Positions 1 through 9,202 are shown, numbered from the stretch's first letter. The stretch is DNA of 64,000 nt from Vibrio proteolyticus NBRC 13287 (GCF_000467125.1 NZ_BATJ01000012.1:1-64000); one strand, 5' to 3'. Notes: generated from the sequence alone by a model not told the origin. A program made the numbers and translations.

Positions 1-2337
1 ATTGTCGTCCACAATGGTAACCGGCAGCGTCATGCTGTCACTGTCACCGTCAAAATCGGTGGCGATGATCGGGAAGTCCAGCGTCAGGCTGTCGCTGCCC
101 GGCGCATGGTCAATCGGCCCTTCCAGGGTAAAGGTATAAGTGCCGTCCGGGCGCATCACCAGAGTGAACACCGCCTCGCCATTGGCGGTCGCGGTGTAGG
201 TAAAGCTGCCGTCGGCATTGGCGGTTTCCACTAACGTGACCGGATTGCCCTGGGAGGTCAGGCCGTTAAGCGGATCGGCGCTGCCGTCCAGCTGGTAACT
301 GACCACCCCGTCCGAGCCTTGCGTGGTGGTGAACTTGCCATCGACACTGACCGGATCGCTCTGATCGGAGCCAATGTTGGCCAAATCGTCTTCGCTGACA
401 TCCAACGCATCCACATCATTGATGGTCGGAACGTCATCTTTTACTTCAATCACAATCTGCGCCGCTTCAGAATCTTTCGCCCCTGGAGTCAACGAAGAGC
501 GGTCGCCATCGGCATCAACGGCATACACTGGCAGATTGATGTTCAAGGATTCGTCGTTTGCGCCCGTATGATCCAATTGCTCATAGAGGTTAAACTCGTA
601 TTCTCCCAGAGACGGAGAATCCAGTTTGATATCAAACACGGTCACGCGGCTGCCATTCAGCTCAATGTAACCTTCATAGGTGCGTACACCATTAACGTCT
701 GACACCAACTCCAGTTGAATCACCTGCCCCTGAGACATCAGAGCACCATTCTGATTAAACTCCGCAGGTTCCAGTTCAAAGTGATCGATAATGTCACTGC
801 CTTGAGTAGCACTGATGGTCCCACTACCTGACGTGATGGTGCTGCCTTCCTGAGACCCATCGGTCACACCAGACTCGTCCAGCGTTAAGCCGCTCACATC
901 ATCAATCACAGGGTTGTCACCGTCGATGATGCTGATGTTGATGGTGTTGTTCACCGTATCCTGATCAAAGTCGACGATGGTGGTTGGCAATGACAGTTTA
1001 ATGGTGTCATCGCTGTTGGTCTGCTCAAGCGGTTTGAACTGCTCGAACTGGAATTTTCCGTCAGTGCCGACGGAGACCGTCAGTACGACCTCGTCACTGC
1101 CGGCAATCGTCACAGTAATTTTTGTGCCATCTTCAGACAGAGTGGCGGCTACCGCCTGATTATCACTCATCAGGCCATCAAATTGCGCCAGCGCGGACGA
1201 GTCAAACGTCACCGATTGCAGTTCATCACTGCCAATTTCAACCAAGGTGCCTTCAATTACAGCACTGGACGACTCAATATTTTCAATATTTACATCTTGC
1301 GGCGCAGGATCCACACCATCGTTGATGCCAACCACCACATCAATCGGTTGTTGAATCGCATTCCCCCCAGTATCTGTACCAGTGATGTCGAAGCTGATGT
1401 TGATCTGATCGCCATTAATGGCAACCTGACCACCCCCGACTGACGGGACATGATCGATCGGTTGACTGATCGTCGTGGTTACATCCAACTGAATATTTTT
1501 GCCCACCGAAGTGGCTGTGATGTCAATGCGCAGAACTTCACTACCATTGAGTTCACCAATGATGGCATTACTGGCAGCGTCATAGGTAAAGGTCACCGGC
1601 TGTCCGGAAGACGTGATATCTGAATTGAGTTCCGCCAAAAGAGAAGCAAGAGAAACCGGGTCCGGAACAAAAGACGTGGCATCCAGAGGCAAATCGCCCG
1701 CCTGAACCAAAGTTGAAACTGTTATAGACTGCGGGTACGTCGATAGGGTCAATGAACCTTCTGTCAGTTCGCCTGCCAGAGATTGACCGCCAGCAGCAAA
1801 CACCAGCGGATTAAACGGGTCTTCATCCTCAGATTCAAAGCTGTTGTTAAAACCTGCGGTTTCAAAGAATGTCGCGGCCAGTACTTCCGGCCCAAGGTAG
1901 TCCACCGTCACGAAACCGGCGTTCGCAGAACCATCACTGCCACCCGCGGCGGTTGGATCAAGAATTTCGGTCGGGTCAGCGCCGGCCAGAATGGCTTCCT
2001 GGATGGCGAGAATTTCATCGGCGCCAAAGCCCGTGTTATCCAGTTGAGTCGGATCAATGGCAACGGCGCCCCCCAGCGGAGTCTGAGCCAATGCCTCGAA
2101 TGCGGTGTCCTCACCGTGTGGCTGTGCCAGACATGCCACACAGTTCTGGTCGACGACCGTTGGCTGACCATTGATCATTACAACAGCAGAAGCATCGTTG
2201 ACCGTCAGAAGAATCTCCCCAGCCAGCAACTCATCACCTGGGCGAACCACTCGGGCCAGCCCTTTTTCATTGACAGCGATGACTTCCCCGTTGACTTCTT
2301 CAACCATCGCTTTTTGCAGCAAAACATTTGTACTCAT
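1..2337 (-). CDS. LapA-type giant adhesin, N-terminal part (runs off left edge)
   Basis: The frame is open from an ATG at 2337 to the left edge (779 residues, no stop), so the protein continues outside the window. GAGGG lies 4 bases before the ATG. Residues 1-100 resemble the retention module that keeps LapA-family adhesins threaded in the outer membrane after type I secretion. A TAAG motif at residues 129-132 (within DPTAAGG) fits the di-alanine site cut by the periplasmic protease LapG. Further on are at least three Ig-like repeats of about 130-160 residues (beginning near 338, 470 and 630) with acidic, probably calcium-binding turns, as in T1SS-143-type repeats. Known family role: surface adhesion and biofilm formation, with release controlled by c-di-GMP through LapD/LapG (V. 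cholerae FrhA and CraA). The secretion genes and LapD/LapG are not in this window. Identity of the family is seen in sequence; ligand is unknown. Confidence 0.88.
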   Translation of the reverse strand, partial: MSTNVLLQKAMVEEVNGEVIAVNEKGLARVVRPGDELLAGEILLTVNDASAVVMINGQPTVVDQNCVACLAQPHGEDTAFEALAQTPLGGAVAIDPTQLDNTGFGADEILAIQEAILAGADPTEILDPTAAGGSDGSANAGFVTVDYLGPEVLAATFFETAGFNNSFESEDEDPFNPLVFAAGGQSLAGELTEGSLTLSTYPQSITVSTLVQAGDLPLDATSFVPDPVSLASLLAELNSDITSSGQPVTFTYDAASNAIIGELNGSEVLRIDITATSVGKNIQLDVTTTISQPIDHVPSVGGGQVAINGDQINISFDITGTDTGGNAIQQPIDVVVGINDGVDPAPQDVNIENIESSSAVIEGTLVEIGSDELQSVTFDSSALAQFDGLMSDNQAVAATLSEDGTKITVTIAGSDEVVLTVSVGTDGKFQFEQFKPLEQTNSDDTIKLSLPTTIVDFDQDTVNNTINISIIDGDNPVIDDVSGLTLDESGVTDGSQEGSTITSGSGTISATQGSDIIDHFELEPAEFNQNGALMSQGQVIQLELVSDVNGVRTYEGYIELNGSRVTVFDIKLDSPSLGEYEFNLYEQLDHTGANDESLNINLPVYAVDADGDRSSLTPGAKDSEAAQIVIEVKDDVPTINDVDALDVSEDDLANIGSDQSDPVSVDGKFTTTQGSDGVVSYQLDGSADPLNGLTSQGNPVTLVETANADGSFTYTATANGEAVFTLVMRPDGTYTFTLEGPIDHAPGSDSLTLDFPIIATDFDGDSDSMTLPVTIVDDN

Positions 2338-2642
2338 CCGACCCTCACGACTTCAGGAATCCGTTGTATCGCGTCCATAAAGTGTAGATAAACCACGACT
2401 TTTACGCGCGACCACATCTTAGTTGATTCTGTTCTTTCAGCTATGCAACTTAACAGGTATTAGTATACCGGAGAAAACTCTAACTGACGGCAATTAACCA
2501 GAATTAATCTATTGTATCTATTGGTGACAGAACATACATGAAGTTGACGATAAGGACTAGTCAAATTATTGGCGAATTCTATTTTTTGTACCTTCAGTTA
2601 ACCTGGGTATCAGGTTTGAACATATTCCCGGCCTGCATATCA
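2338..2642 (-). promoter_or_regulatory. AT-rich leader and probable promoter of the adhesin gene
   Basis: This gene-free stretch separates the adhesin start from the end of the LytTR regulator gene. On the minus strand a TATACT element at 2467-2462 is the best -10 candidate; the only -35-like hexamer upstream (TTGCCG) sits 20 bases away, which is too far for a good sigma-70 promoter. The region is AT-rich with no clear terminator for the regulator gene, so read-through from the LytTR operon into the adhesin gene, which is on the same strand, is possible. No small ORF with a good ribosome site was found. Confidence 0.35.
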
Positions 2643-3410
2643 TTAATTCTGATGAAATAACGCCTGCATAGCACGACTGACTGACAACTTCGCATCACCA
2701 ATGTACACATGCATTTTGCCACTAAAATCCTTCTTCACCTTGTCGATCGCCGAAACATTGACTCCCGTTGAGCGATGAATTTGCCAAAACTGTTGTGGGT
2801 CGAGCTGGGTGAGCAGCTCGCGGAGTGAGGTACGCAACAAAAACGTATCGTGCAGGGTCACTAGAGTGACGTATTTGTCTTCGGCTTTCAGATACAACAC
2901 GTCGGTGGCCGCGATCAGGTGAATTTCATCACCTTTCGAAGCTTTAATCCATTGCAGATACTGTGGGCTGACGTCACGCGATGCATGCTCGATTTTTTCC
3001 AGCAACGATGCCAGTTGCAAAGGCACTCCCACGTCACCGCTTTGGAGGCGAGATTGCAACTTCCGCACACATTGCAGCAGACGTTCCTGACACAGCGGTT
3101 TGAGCAGATAATCAACGGCATTGGCCTCAAAAGCCGCGAGCGCGTACTCATCATACGCCGTCACAAACACTACAAGAGGCGCGCTTGTCTGCCTGGATAG
3201 CTGCCTGGCCAGCGATACCCCGTCCAGTCCCGGCATACGGATATCCAGAAACGCAATCTGAGGCTGCAACTGGGCGATCAGCTCCAGAGCCTGTGCGCCG
3301 TTTTCGGCACTGGCCAGCACATCGAGCTGGGGCCAGACGTCTGCCAACTCTCGTTTCAGATGGTGACGCAGTAAAGGTTCATCATCCGCAATGATCGCAG
3401 TCACCGACAT
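2643..3410 (-). CDS. LytTR-family response regulator
   Basis: 255 residues. Residues 1-120 form a receiver domain: acidic pocket D9/D10, phospho-acceptor D56 in FLDIRMPG, T84 and K104 (LLKP). Residues about 150-255 form a LytTR DNA-binding domain (IHLIAATDVLYLKAEDKYV, ending RAMQALFHQN). AAGGAG is 6 bases before the ATG. The start lies inside the end of the histidine kinase gene (29-base overlap), so the two are translationally coupled and form one two-component system. Architecture matches the AlgR/LytR/BtsR group. As the last gene of the ABC/outer-membrane operon it probably regulates that operon, or the adhesin gene just downstream; neither target is shown by the sequence. Confidence 0.92.
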   Translation of the reverse strand: MSVTAIIADDEPLLRHHLKRELADVWPQLDVLASAENGAQALELIAQLQPQIAFLDIRMPGLDGVSLARQLSRQTSAPLVVFVTAYDEYALAAFEANAVDYLLKPLCQERLLQCVRKLQSRLQSGDVGVPLQLASLLEKIEHASRDVSPQYLQWIKASKGDEIHLIAATDVLYLKAEDKYVTLVTLHDTFLLRTSLRELLTQLDPQQFWQIHRSTGVNVSAIDKVKKDFSGKMHVYIGDAKLSVSRAMQALFHQN

Positions 3411-4455
3411 CCGCTTCTCCTTGTGTTAACTCTTCGATTGCAATGGTAATGCGTGCGGTTACACCGTTACCCGGGCTTTCCTGAATGATCAGGCGCGCCT
3501 GTTCCCCATACAGTGCCATGAGTCGCTGACGAATGTTGGTCAATCCCAACCCGCTTCCACAGGTATCCGGAAATGTTCCCAGCCCGGCGCCGCTGTCTGA
3601 AACTTCAATCATCAACCGTTGTGCATTCTCTGTCACGGTCACCGTCACTGCACCGCCGCGCGGCTGCGGCTCAATACCATGCTGGATAGCATTTTCAACC
3701 AGAGGCTGGATCAGCAGCGGTGGAAGCATGAGGTCGTTGTCACCGCATCGGTTGTCAATCACGTAATCCAACCGGTCGCCCAATCGAATTTTCTGAATAC
3801 CTAAATACGCTTCAAGTAACGCCAGTTCGTTGTTCAGGGAGCCTTGCTGACTGCGTGTGGTGTTCAACGTCGCGCGAAGCAGTTCTGTGAGCCGGTTTAA
3901 CATCTGTTTTGCGTCCTGAGGCGCGGTATCAATTAACGCCTGAATATTGGCCAGCGTGTTAAACAAAAAGTGGGGTTCAATCTGGCTTTGCAACTGCTTT
4001 AACTGACTCATGAGCAGCGCTTTGTCCTGCTCAGATTGCTTGCGCTTGGCCGTTTCCAGCGCCTTCTCTGCCAGCAAGCGCTGTTCATGCGCATAAAAAT
4101 AGACGAAGCAAACGACAGTGAAGATAAAGCCCAGCACAATCACTGGTTTCATCGCGGAAAAGTGACTGAACTTGGGGTATTTACTCAGCCACCAGTACGC
4201 ATTCAGCGTGCCGATAACCATGGAGCTGGACACCGCGAACAGATTCACCTGACGCGACGACCAGTTCGGCTTTAGCAACGCGATAAGATGTGCCGCAATC
4301 ACTGCACTGAATCCGTACCCAAAACTGATCGCCAGATGTTCCTGCAGCTTACTTGGCCATATTGTCTGAGTGGCAAACGCAATGGCCACACAAAACAGCG
4401 CGGTGAACAGCAGGCTTTTTGCACTGTCGTACATATGTTGCTTGAGTTCAGACAT
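3382..4455 (-). CDS. LytS-type sensor histidine kinase
   Basis: 357 residues from an ATG at 4455 that overlaps the stop of the preceding gene (TGATG); GGAAAG lies upstream. Residues about 12-125 contain four hydrophobic segments, a membrane sensor with little periplasmic sequence. A short coiled-coil linker (about 125-150) leads to the His_kinase domain with the H-box QIEPHFLFNTLANIQAL (H162) and a HATPase_c domain with N box (LVENAIQHGIEP) and glycine boxes (DSGAGLG, GSGLGLTNIRQRL). This is the LytS/BtsS class that pairs with LytTR regulators, here the overlapping downstream gene. The sensed signal is unknown; linkage to an ABC export operon suggests envelope stress or the exported substrate. 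Confidence 0.92.
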   Translation of the reverse strand: MSELKQHMYDSAKSLLFTALFCVAIAFATQTIWPSKLQEHLAISFGYGFSAVIAAHLIALLKPNWSSRQVNLFAVSSSMVIGTLNAYWWLSKYPKFSHFSAMKPVIVLGFIFTVVCFVYFYAHEQRLLAEKALETAKRKQSEQDKALLMSQLKQLQSQIEPHFLFNTLANIQALIDTAPQDAKQMLNRLTELLRATLNTTRSQQGSLNNELALLEAYLGIQKIRLGDRLDYVIDNRCGDNDLMLPPLLIQPLVENAIQHGIEPQPRGGAVTVTVTENAQRLMIEVSDSGAGLGTFPDTCGSGLGLTNIRQRLMALYGEQARLIIQESPGNGVTARITIAIEELTQGEADVGDCDHCG

Positions 4456-5684
4456 CAAAACTTTCCTTTCAGGTTTAACAGAATCATATGCTTATCCGGT
4501 AGGTTGGCATAAGCAGATTCGGAACGTCCGGTGTAAAAACGTGCGGCAACTTCCACTTCCACAGACGTCGTACCACTATCCCAGGCCAGATAGTTGAACC
4601 ACTGTGTGGCAATCACTCCGCCATCCTGTGGCGCGATCAAGACATCGGTGGTCGGAGTGAAATCATCCAGCCAGTTTTGAGTGCGGCTCCATGACCATTC
4701 CCGCCAGGCAGTCGCCGCCATCGTCCAGTGCAGCATGAAATTATGTTGCACCAGATTGGCATGGCTGTATCCCGCCGCGAGAGACTGTGCCAGAGGCGAG
4801 CGCTGCCACTGCTGTGCGCTTTGCCGCACATTTTGCCACTCAGACTGGCTCCAGGCCCGGCTGTCATACCAGTATTCTGCAATGATGTTATGCCCGCTAA
4901 GACTGGCCCAGTTCAGACCCAGCAACCCCTGATAGCCACTGCTTTGCGTCTTCAACTCAGGGGCGAAAGCAGAGCTATCTGTGACATAAGAGAGATAGCG
5001 ATTCTGATACAGCAGTGAGCCGTGCCACTCCCAAGCCGGATCAAGAACGGAGATCACCGACATTGCCAGCAGGCCACGCCTGACATCATCGTAATATGCG
5101 ATGCCCTGCCACTCGGTATCACCCTGTAAGAGATAGCGGCGGATACCGATGCCTTTTTGCTGCGCCGCCTGTTCCAGCTCACTGCCCTCTTGCTGCGTCC
5201 AGGACGAATCGGTCGCCACGACACTCCAGTCACCCAGCGCATCAAAATGCGACAGCAATAGCGTGCCTGCCCCTTCTTCAACCTGAATGCCGACCGGATG
5301 GCGACGATACGGTTTAAAGATGTCCAGCGGCCGGTAACCGTAACCAACGCCCCAATCGAGACGCAGTTTTCCTGCTGTCACATCCACACTGCCAAAGCTG
5401 TGATGCCAGAACCACTCCTGGATCATGACCTCTCCGTCATGGGCTTCTTCGTCACTGCTGAGCACGTTCGTTGCGCGCAAGGCAAGGCGCCCAGTCATGC
5501 CTTGCCAGTGGGTCTGCACATCCAACAATGCATCGAGTGTCTGGCGCTCGGCGTCAGTGGGTGAGAAAAACGGGCTGTCAGTACTTTGTGCTGTGGCAGC
5601 GCTCAACGTCCAATCCCAGTCAAACGAGACATCTTCAGCCGTACAGCTCAAAGGACACAGCAGCAACGCCAACAAGATTCTCAT
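4455..5684 (-). CDS. Predicted outer-membrane beta-barrel protein
   Basis: 409 residues with a Sec signal peptide (about 1-16, cleavage after CTA). The remainder is rich in aromatic residues and alternating hydrophobic strands, with many Trp/Tyr, and ends in LKGKF, a terminal Phe typical of BAM-assembled barrels. No characterised family is recognised with confidence; the pattern resembles the DUF1302-like or porin-like barrels that accompany LolA-like proteins. It begins one base after the LolA-like gene stop and shares bases with the kinase start, so it is an integral part of the operon. Probable role: outer-membrane exit or acceptor component of the ABC/LolA-like system. Function is inference from context. 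Confidence 0.75.
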   Translation of the reverse strand: MRILLALLLCPLSCTAEDVSFDWDWTLSAATAQSTDSPFFSPTDAERQTLDALLDVQTHWQGMTGRLALRATNVLSSDEEAHDGEVMIQEWFWHHSFGSVDVTAGKLRLDWGVGYGYRPLDIFKPYRRHPVGIQVEEGAGTLLLSHFDALGDWSVVATDSSWTQQEGSELEQAAQQKGIGIRRYLLQGDTEWQGIAYYDDVRRGLLAMSVISVLDPAWEWHGSLLYQNRYLSYVTDSSAFAPELKTQSSGYQGLLGLNWASLSGHNIIAEYWYDSRAWSQSEWQNVRQSAQQWQRSPLAQSLAAGYSHANLVQHNFMLHWTMAATAWREWSWSRTQNWLDDFTPTTDVLIAPQDGGVIATQWFNYLAWDSGTTSVEVEVAARFYTGRSESAYANLPDKHMILLNLKGKF

Positions 5685-5685
5685 C

Positions 5686-6450
5686 TCACCACTCCACCGC
5701 GTCGCTTCGGGCCAGATAAGCCGGGTTATAGTACTTGTCGTCTAGGTTCACCGGGACAATGCTTTGGTATTCAATCACGGTTTTTTTGGCTGGCTGAATA
5801 CGATCAAACAGTGTCATCGCAACCACTCGGCGCTTGCCATCATCATCACCGGCATGAAACCGTGCCTGCTTCGCCAGCTTACCGGAACGTAAATAAAGAT
5901 CCGCTTTAAGTGGGAAATCGTCGCTGGCAGTGAGCCACAAGGTAATGCGTTGATAGCTGGCTCCGTCAGTGGCGGCCGACAACTCAAGTCGATTCGCCGT
6001 AACCTGCTGTCCGTCAAGTGCCAGGATCTCTTCTGCCTGCCATTGCCCGTGGTAATCATCACTCCATTTCAAGGTCGAAATGTCGCCGATGGAGGCTTCG
6101 CCCAACAGCTTTTGCATCGGAGTGATGCGAATGGGTCGACGGCTTTTGGGCATCAGCAACCAGTAATTATCCCCTAGCATCAGCATTTTCTGCCCAGCTT
6201 CAACCTGCGACTTAAAAATCACCAGCGACTGACGTTCTGGACGGGTATAAACGTCGTAACGACGAGTCTTGTCCTGTTCTCCGTTTTGATACAGAGTCAC
6301 CAACGACACCACATGTGCCGATGCCAGATCAAGACGGAAAGCATCCGCGTGCGTCAGCATTTTCTCTACCCGTGATAGCTGCGCCAAGGACGGCACACTG
6401 AACAACATCAGTAACGCCATCAGAGTAACGTTTTTCGGATAACTACACAT
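5686..6450 (-). CDS. LolA-like outer membrane lipoprotein-sorting family protein
   Basis: 254 residues with a hydrophobic N-terminal signal (MALLMLFSVPSLAQ, cleavage near residue 23). The mature part has the pattern of the LolA/LolB-like half-barrel family: an early RVEKMLTHAD helix, long strands such as RRYDVYTRPERQSLVIF, the YWLLMPKSRRPIRI segment, and a C-terminal strand VVAMTLFDRIQP. Such proteins bind lipid or lipoprotein acyl chains and carry them across the periplasm. It overlaps the upstream permease gene by 8 bases. With the ABC pair and the barrel protein it suggests a dedicated inner- to outer-membrane trafficking route distinct from the housekeeping Lol system, which lies elsewhere in Vibrio. 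Substrate unknown. Confidence 0.8.
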   Translation of the reverse strand: MCSYPKNVTLMALLMLFSVPSLAQLSRVEKMLTHADAFRLDLASAHVVSLVTLYQNGEQDKTRRYDVYTRPERQSLVIFKSQVEAGQKMLMLGDNYWLLMPKSRRPIRITPMQKLLGEASIGDISTLKWSDDYHGQWQAEEILALDGQQVTANRLELSAATDGASYQRITLWLTASDDFPLKADLYLRSGKLAKQARFHAGDDDGKRRVVAMTLFDRIQPAKKTVIEYQSIVPVNLDDKYYNPAYLARSDAVEW

Positions 6451-7702
6451 AAATCAATGCCTCCGTAATCGGTTTGTTGACCCCTTTACGCGCCGAGAAC
6501 CAGGCCGCTGCAATACAAATCAGCAGCACCCCCACTGCGCTGTACATCAGCAACTCGGCTGAGAAATAGATATTGAGCGGATAACCCTCAGTTCTGCCCG
6601 GAGGAGGTGGCATCTGTATGTCTGCGACCATCAGTCCCAGACAGCTCACCGCCGTTAACGCACCGCCGATGAGTGCTCCCAGTATCGCCAGCAGCCCCGC
6701 TTCGCGAATAAAGCCCGCGATAATTTCAGAGGGATAGGTGCCGAGCGCTGACAGCGTGCCTATTTCCCGGGTTCGCTCGGTGACCGACATCGTCATGGTG
6801 TTGAACAGAGCGACAAAGACCACCAGAGCCATAACCGCCCCCATGATGCCGAAAATACGGTCGTACAGAGCACGCACTTTTTTGTAGAAGAAGGCCCGTT
6901 CCTGCCAGGGCGTTACGGTCAGTGGCTGCGCCAGCGTCATACGGCTCAACTGATCTTCCACCCATGCCTGCATCGCGACAGTCCGGCTGGTCTCGAACAA
7001 AAACAGCGCTAGCGTGCTGACTTTGTCCGTCACCAGCAATGACTGCGCAGAGCTCAGATGGATGTAGAGCTGACGTTTATCCAATTCCGGTACGCCGGTC
7101 GAATAGATACCACGAACTTTAAAGTCATAGGCATTCAGAGCGCCGTCACTGGTCGTGGCCAGTAATGTAACCCAATCCCCAACCGACACATTGAGGTTGC
7201 GTGCCAGATCCAGCGCTAACATCACCTCCGGCTCCGCTGGGTCATAACGCTGCGAATCAACTGAAGACAAAGTGTTTCCCTGTCTGACGTCAAGAAACGG
7301 CCCTTTCATATCGAATTCGTGTTCATCGACACCGTGCCCGACAAAAATGGTGGATTTACTGCCATTTGAGACCAGTCCGCTGAACTCTATCCGAGGCTGG
7401 ACACCTCGCACATCCGGGTGGCCGATCAACGCTTTGGTGAGCGCGTTGGTGCCGGCCAGACCATTTGCCAGAGGCGTTTCTTCATCCTTGATAAAATAGT
7501 CTGGTTGGCTGAGAGTCAGATGGCCGGTGTCCCGTGCCGTGGACTCTTTGAGCGAATCGTAGGTGTAGAGACCAAACCCACCCGCACTGGTCAGGGCAAA
7601 CACTGCAATCGCGATGATCAGCACCGAGAGCAGGCTGCGCCGACGGTTGCGCATCAGATTCAGACACGCAATTTTCACATGAGATAGAATCAGCTTGCCC
7701 AT
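6443..7702 (-). CDS. ABC transporter permease, FtsX/MacB/LolC-type
   Basis: 419 residues. One transmembrane segment near residues 22-45 (SLLSVLIIAIAVFALTSAGG), a large periplasmic domain (about 46-280), then three transmembrane helices in the C-terminal third, with the FtsX-core motif MTMSVTERTREIGTLSALG. This is the four-helix MacB/LolCE topology used by exporters and mechanotransmitters that do not pass substrate through the membrane. GGAG is 8 bases before the ATG, and the start lies within the end of the ATPase gene (13-base overlap). It is intact, although its partner ATPase reading frame is broken in this sequence. Confidence 0.92.
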   Translation of the reverse strand: MGKLILSHVKIACLNLMRNRRRSLLSVLIIAIAVFALTSAGGFGLYTYDSLKESTARDTGHLTLSQPDYFIKDEETPLANGLAGTNALTKALIGHPDVRGVQPRIEFSGLVSNGSKSTIFVGHGVDEHEFDMKGPFLDVRQGNTLSSVDSQRYDPAEPEVMLALDLARNLNVSVGDWVTLLATTSDGALNAYDFKVRGIYSTGVPELDKRQLYIHLSSAQSLLVTDKVSTLALFLFETSRTVAMQAWVEDQLSRMTLAQPLTVTPWQERAFFYKKVRALYDRIFGIMGAVMALVVFVALFNTMTMSVTERTREIGTLSALGTYPSEIIAGFIREAGLLAILGALIGGALTAVSCLGLMVADIQMPPPPGRTEGYPLNIYFSAELLMYSAVGVLLICIAAAWFSARKGVNKPITEALIYV

Positions 7703-8372
7703 TTCATCGTCTCCTGTATCAGTGCACCGTCCACCAGGTTCATGACCCGATCACAGCGCGTCGCCATCCGTCCATCATGCGTCGCGACAATAAACGTCGT
7801 GCCCATGTCATGGCCAAGTGACTTCATCATGTCAATGACGGTGTTTGCCGTCTGGCTGTCCAGGCTGGCCGTAGGCTCATCCGCAATCACAATTTGTGGC
7901 TGATGGATCATGGCCCGGGCTATCGCCACCCGTTGTTGTTGCCCTCCGGACAGATTGTCCGGACGATGAGATTCGAAGCCCCCCAACCCGACTCGCTCAA
8001 GAATCTGATGGCCAAGCCGCTGCTGATCACTGATCGCCACACCATTAAGCATCAATGGATACACTACGTTTTCCAACGCTGTCATAATCGGTACCAAATT
8101 GAACTTCTGAAACACAAATCCCATTTGTGAACGACGGATCTGGGCCGCTGCGTGCGATCTTTAGGCCAGGACACCTGATCAAGTTCAATCTGCCCCTGAT
8201 AATCCATGTCCAACAGGCCAAGCAGGTTGAGCAGTGTGCTTTTTCCAGATCCTGACGGACCGCACAACGCCACCATTTCACCGCGCTGCACTTCGCCACT
8301 GACACCGCAAAGCGCCGGCACTGACTGATTGCCAAGACGGTAATGTTTCTCGATTTGACTGAATTTCAGCAT
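7690..8372 (-). pseudogene. ABC transporter ATPase, MacB/LolD-type, interrupted by a frameshift
   Basis: Two overlapping frames together encode one complete ATPase. The first (8372 to 8082) starts at an ATG with a strong AAGGAGG site and carries the A-loop region and Walker A (GPSGSGKST, residues 38-46). The second (open from 8160 to 7690) carries the Q-loop (MGFVFQKF), signature [15 protein letters not shown], Walker B IVIADEP, D-loop and H-loop (ATHDGR). Family alignment moves from one frame to the other between about 8163 and 8140; the two frames differ by -1, consistent with loss of one base. As read, the first product stops at 96 residues without a signature motif and would be inactive. 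Either a recent mutation or a sequencing error; all neighbouring operon genes are intact, which favours recent change or error. Confidence 0.85.
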
Positions 8373-8381
8373 GAGACCTCC

Positions 8382-9014
8382 TTAATCCGCTTGGGCCAGC
8401 AAGGCTTGCGCCTGTTGGGTGTAGGGATTCTCTGCATTGTGGACAGCCATCAGACGGGTCCATTGCTGCGCGTGCTCGATATCATTGGCACGCAGTGACG
8501 CCTTGATCGCATAGAAGTAAATCCAGGCGGTGGCTGCAAAAGGTTGCTGGGTAAATACCGGCTCGCTAAGCAAGGTCAGATAGAGGTCGTAACCACGCTC
8601 GAAGTGATTGAACATGTCCGGTAATGAGGTATAAGTGGCCGCCGCGATGGCCGTCGTCAATACCGACTCAGGCACCCCCTGGCGAATCAATTGCTCCTGC
8701 AGCGGTTGAGGATTGGCACTTTGCAGGCGTAAACCTTTGGCGATGGTAGACAGCCCCTGTTCAGTGTATTTCATTTTATTCCATGGCATCAGAGCATCGC
8801 GTCCCATTAAGGTTTGCGTGCTACCGAGATACACCAGGCTAAGAGGGTCTGCGCCGTGCGATTCAATTTGCTGATGGAGAGTCTGATACACAGGCTCGAC
8901 ATGGGAGGGGTCGCCTTCAGCCGCAAGATTGTACTGATCGATCAGTTGGTCACTGGGCGCGGCATACAATGGCACGCTGACCAGCAACAGCGAGGTAAAC
9001 AATGTCAATTTCAT
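8382..9014 (-). CDS. Periplasmic helical protein of unknown function
   Basis: 210 residues with a clear signal peptide (MKLTLFTSLLLVSVPLYAA). The mature protein is helical with alternating small residues and has a TPR-like look (LVYLGSTQTLMGRDALMPWN, and a C-terminal helix pair with AEN-PYTQQAQALLAQAD), but I do not recognise a named family. It is the first gene of the minus-strand operon and is followed after 9 bases by the ABC ATPase, with which it is probably co-transcribed. AAGGAA lies upstream of the ATG. A role as periplasmic partner or substrate-binding adaptor of the ABC system is inference from position only. Confidence 0.75.
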   Translation of the reverse strand: MKLTLFTSLLLVSVPLYAAPSDQLIDQYNLAAEGDPSHVEPVYQTLHQQIESHGADPLSLVYLGSTQTLMGRDALMPWNKMKYTEQGLSTIAKGLRLQSANPQPLQEQLIRQGVPESVLTTAIAAATYTSLPDMFNHFERGYDLYLTLLSEPVFTQQPFAATAWIYFYAIKASLRANDIEHAQQWTRLMAVHNAENPYTQQAQALLAQAD

Positions 9015-9145
9015 GGCGGTCTTCCTTTTCGTCTTTGGTAACTCTCAGACTAAAAGACCCCCATGGGTGCCGCTGGACTTTGCGACCAACGGTGAATACA
9101 CACCGTGAACGGCAGATAAACGGGACGAATGGGCAGCGTTCAGGC

Positions 9146-9171
9146 AATAAAAAGGGCAGCCGACGCTGCCC
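9146..9171 (-). terminator. Intrinsic terminator of the aldo/keto reductase gene
   Basis: A 7-bp stem GGGCAGC/GCTGCCC with a 4-base loop (9154-9171) is followed on the minus strand by a T-rich run. It lies directly after the reductase stop codon and upstream of the ABC operon. Confidence 0.85.
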
Positions 9172-9202
9172 AGGGAATTTACAATGTAAATACAAGCTTG
9201 GT

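Noticed and set aside
319..2391. Several plus-strand frames of 60-200 codons across the adhesin region
   Set aside because: They are antisense shadows of the continuous minus-strand adhesin frame, with no ribosome sites or recognisable domains.
8082..8172. Programmed -1 frameshifting in the ABC ATPase gene
   Set aside because: The required shift is -1 but no slippery heptamer of the X-XXY-YYZ type nor downstream pseudoknot was seen in the window where both frames are open.
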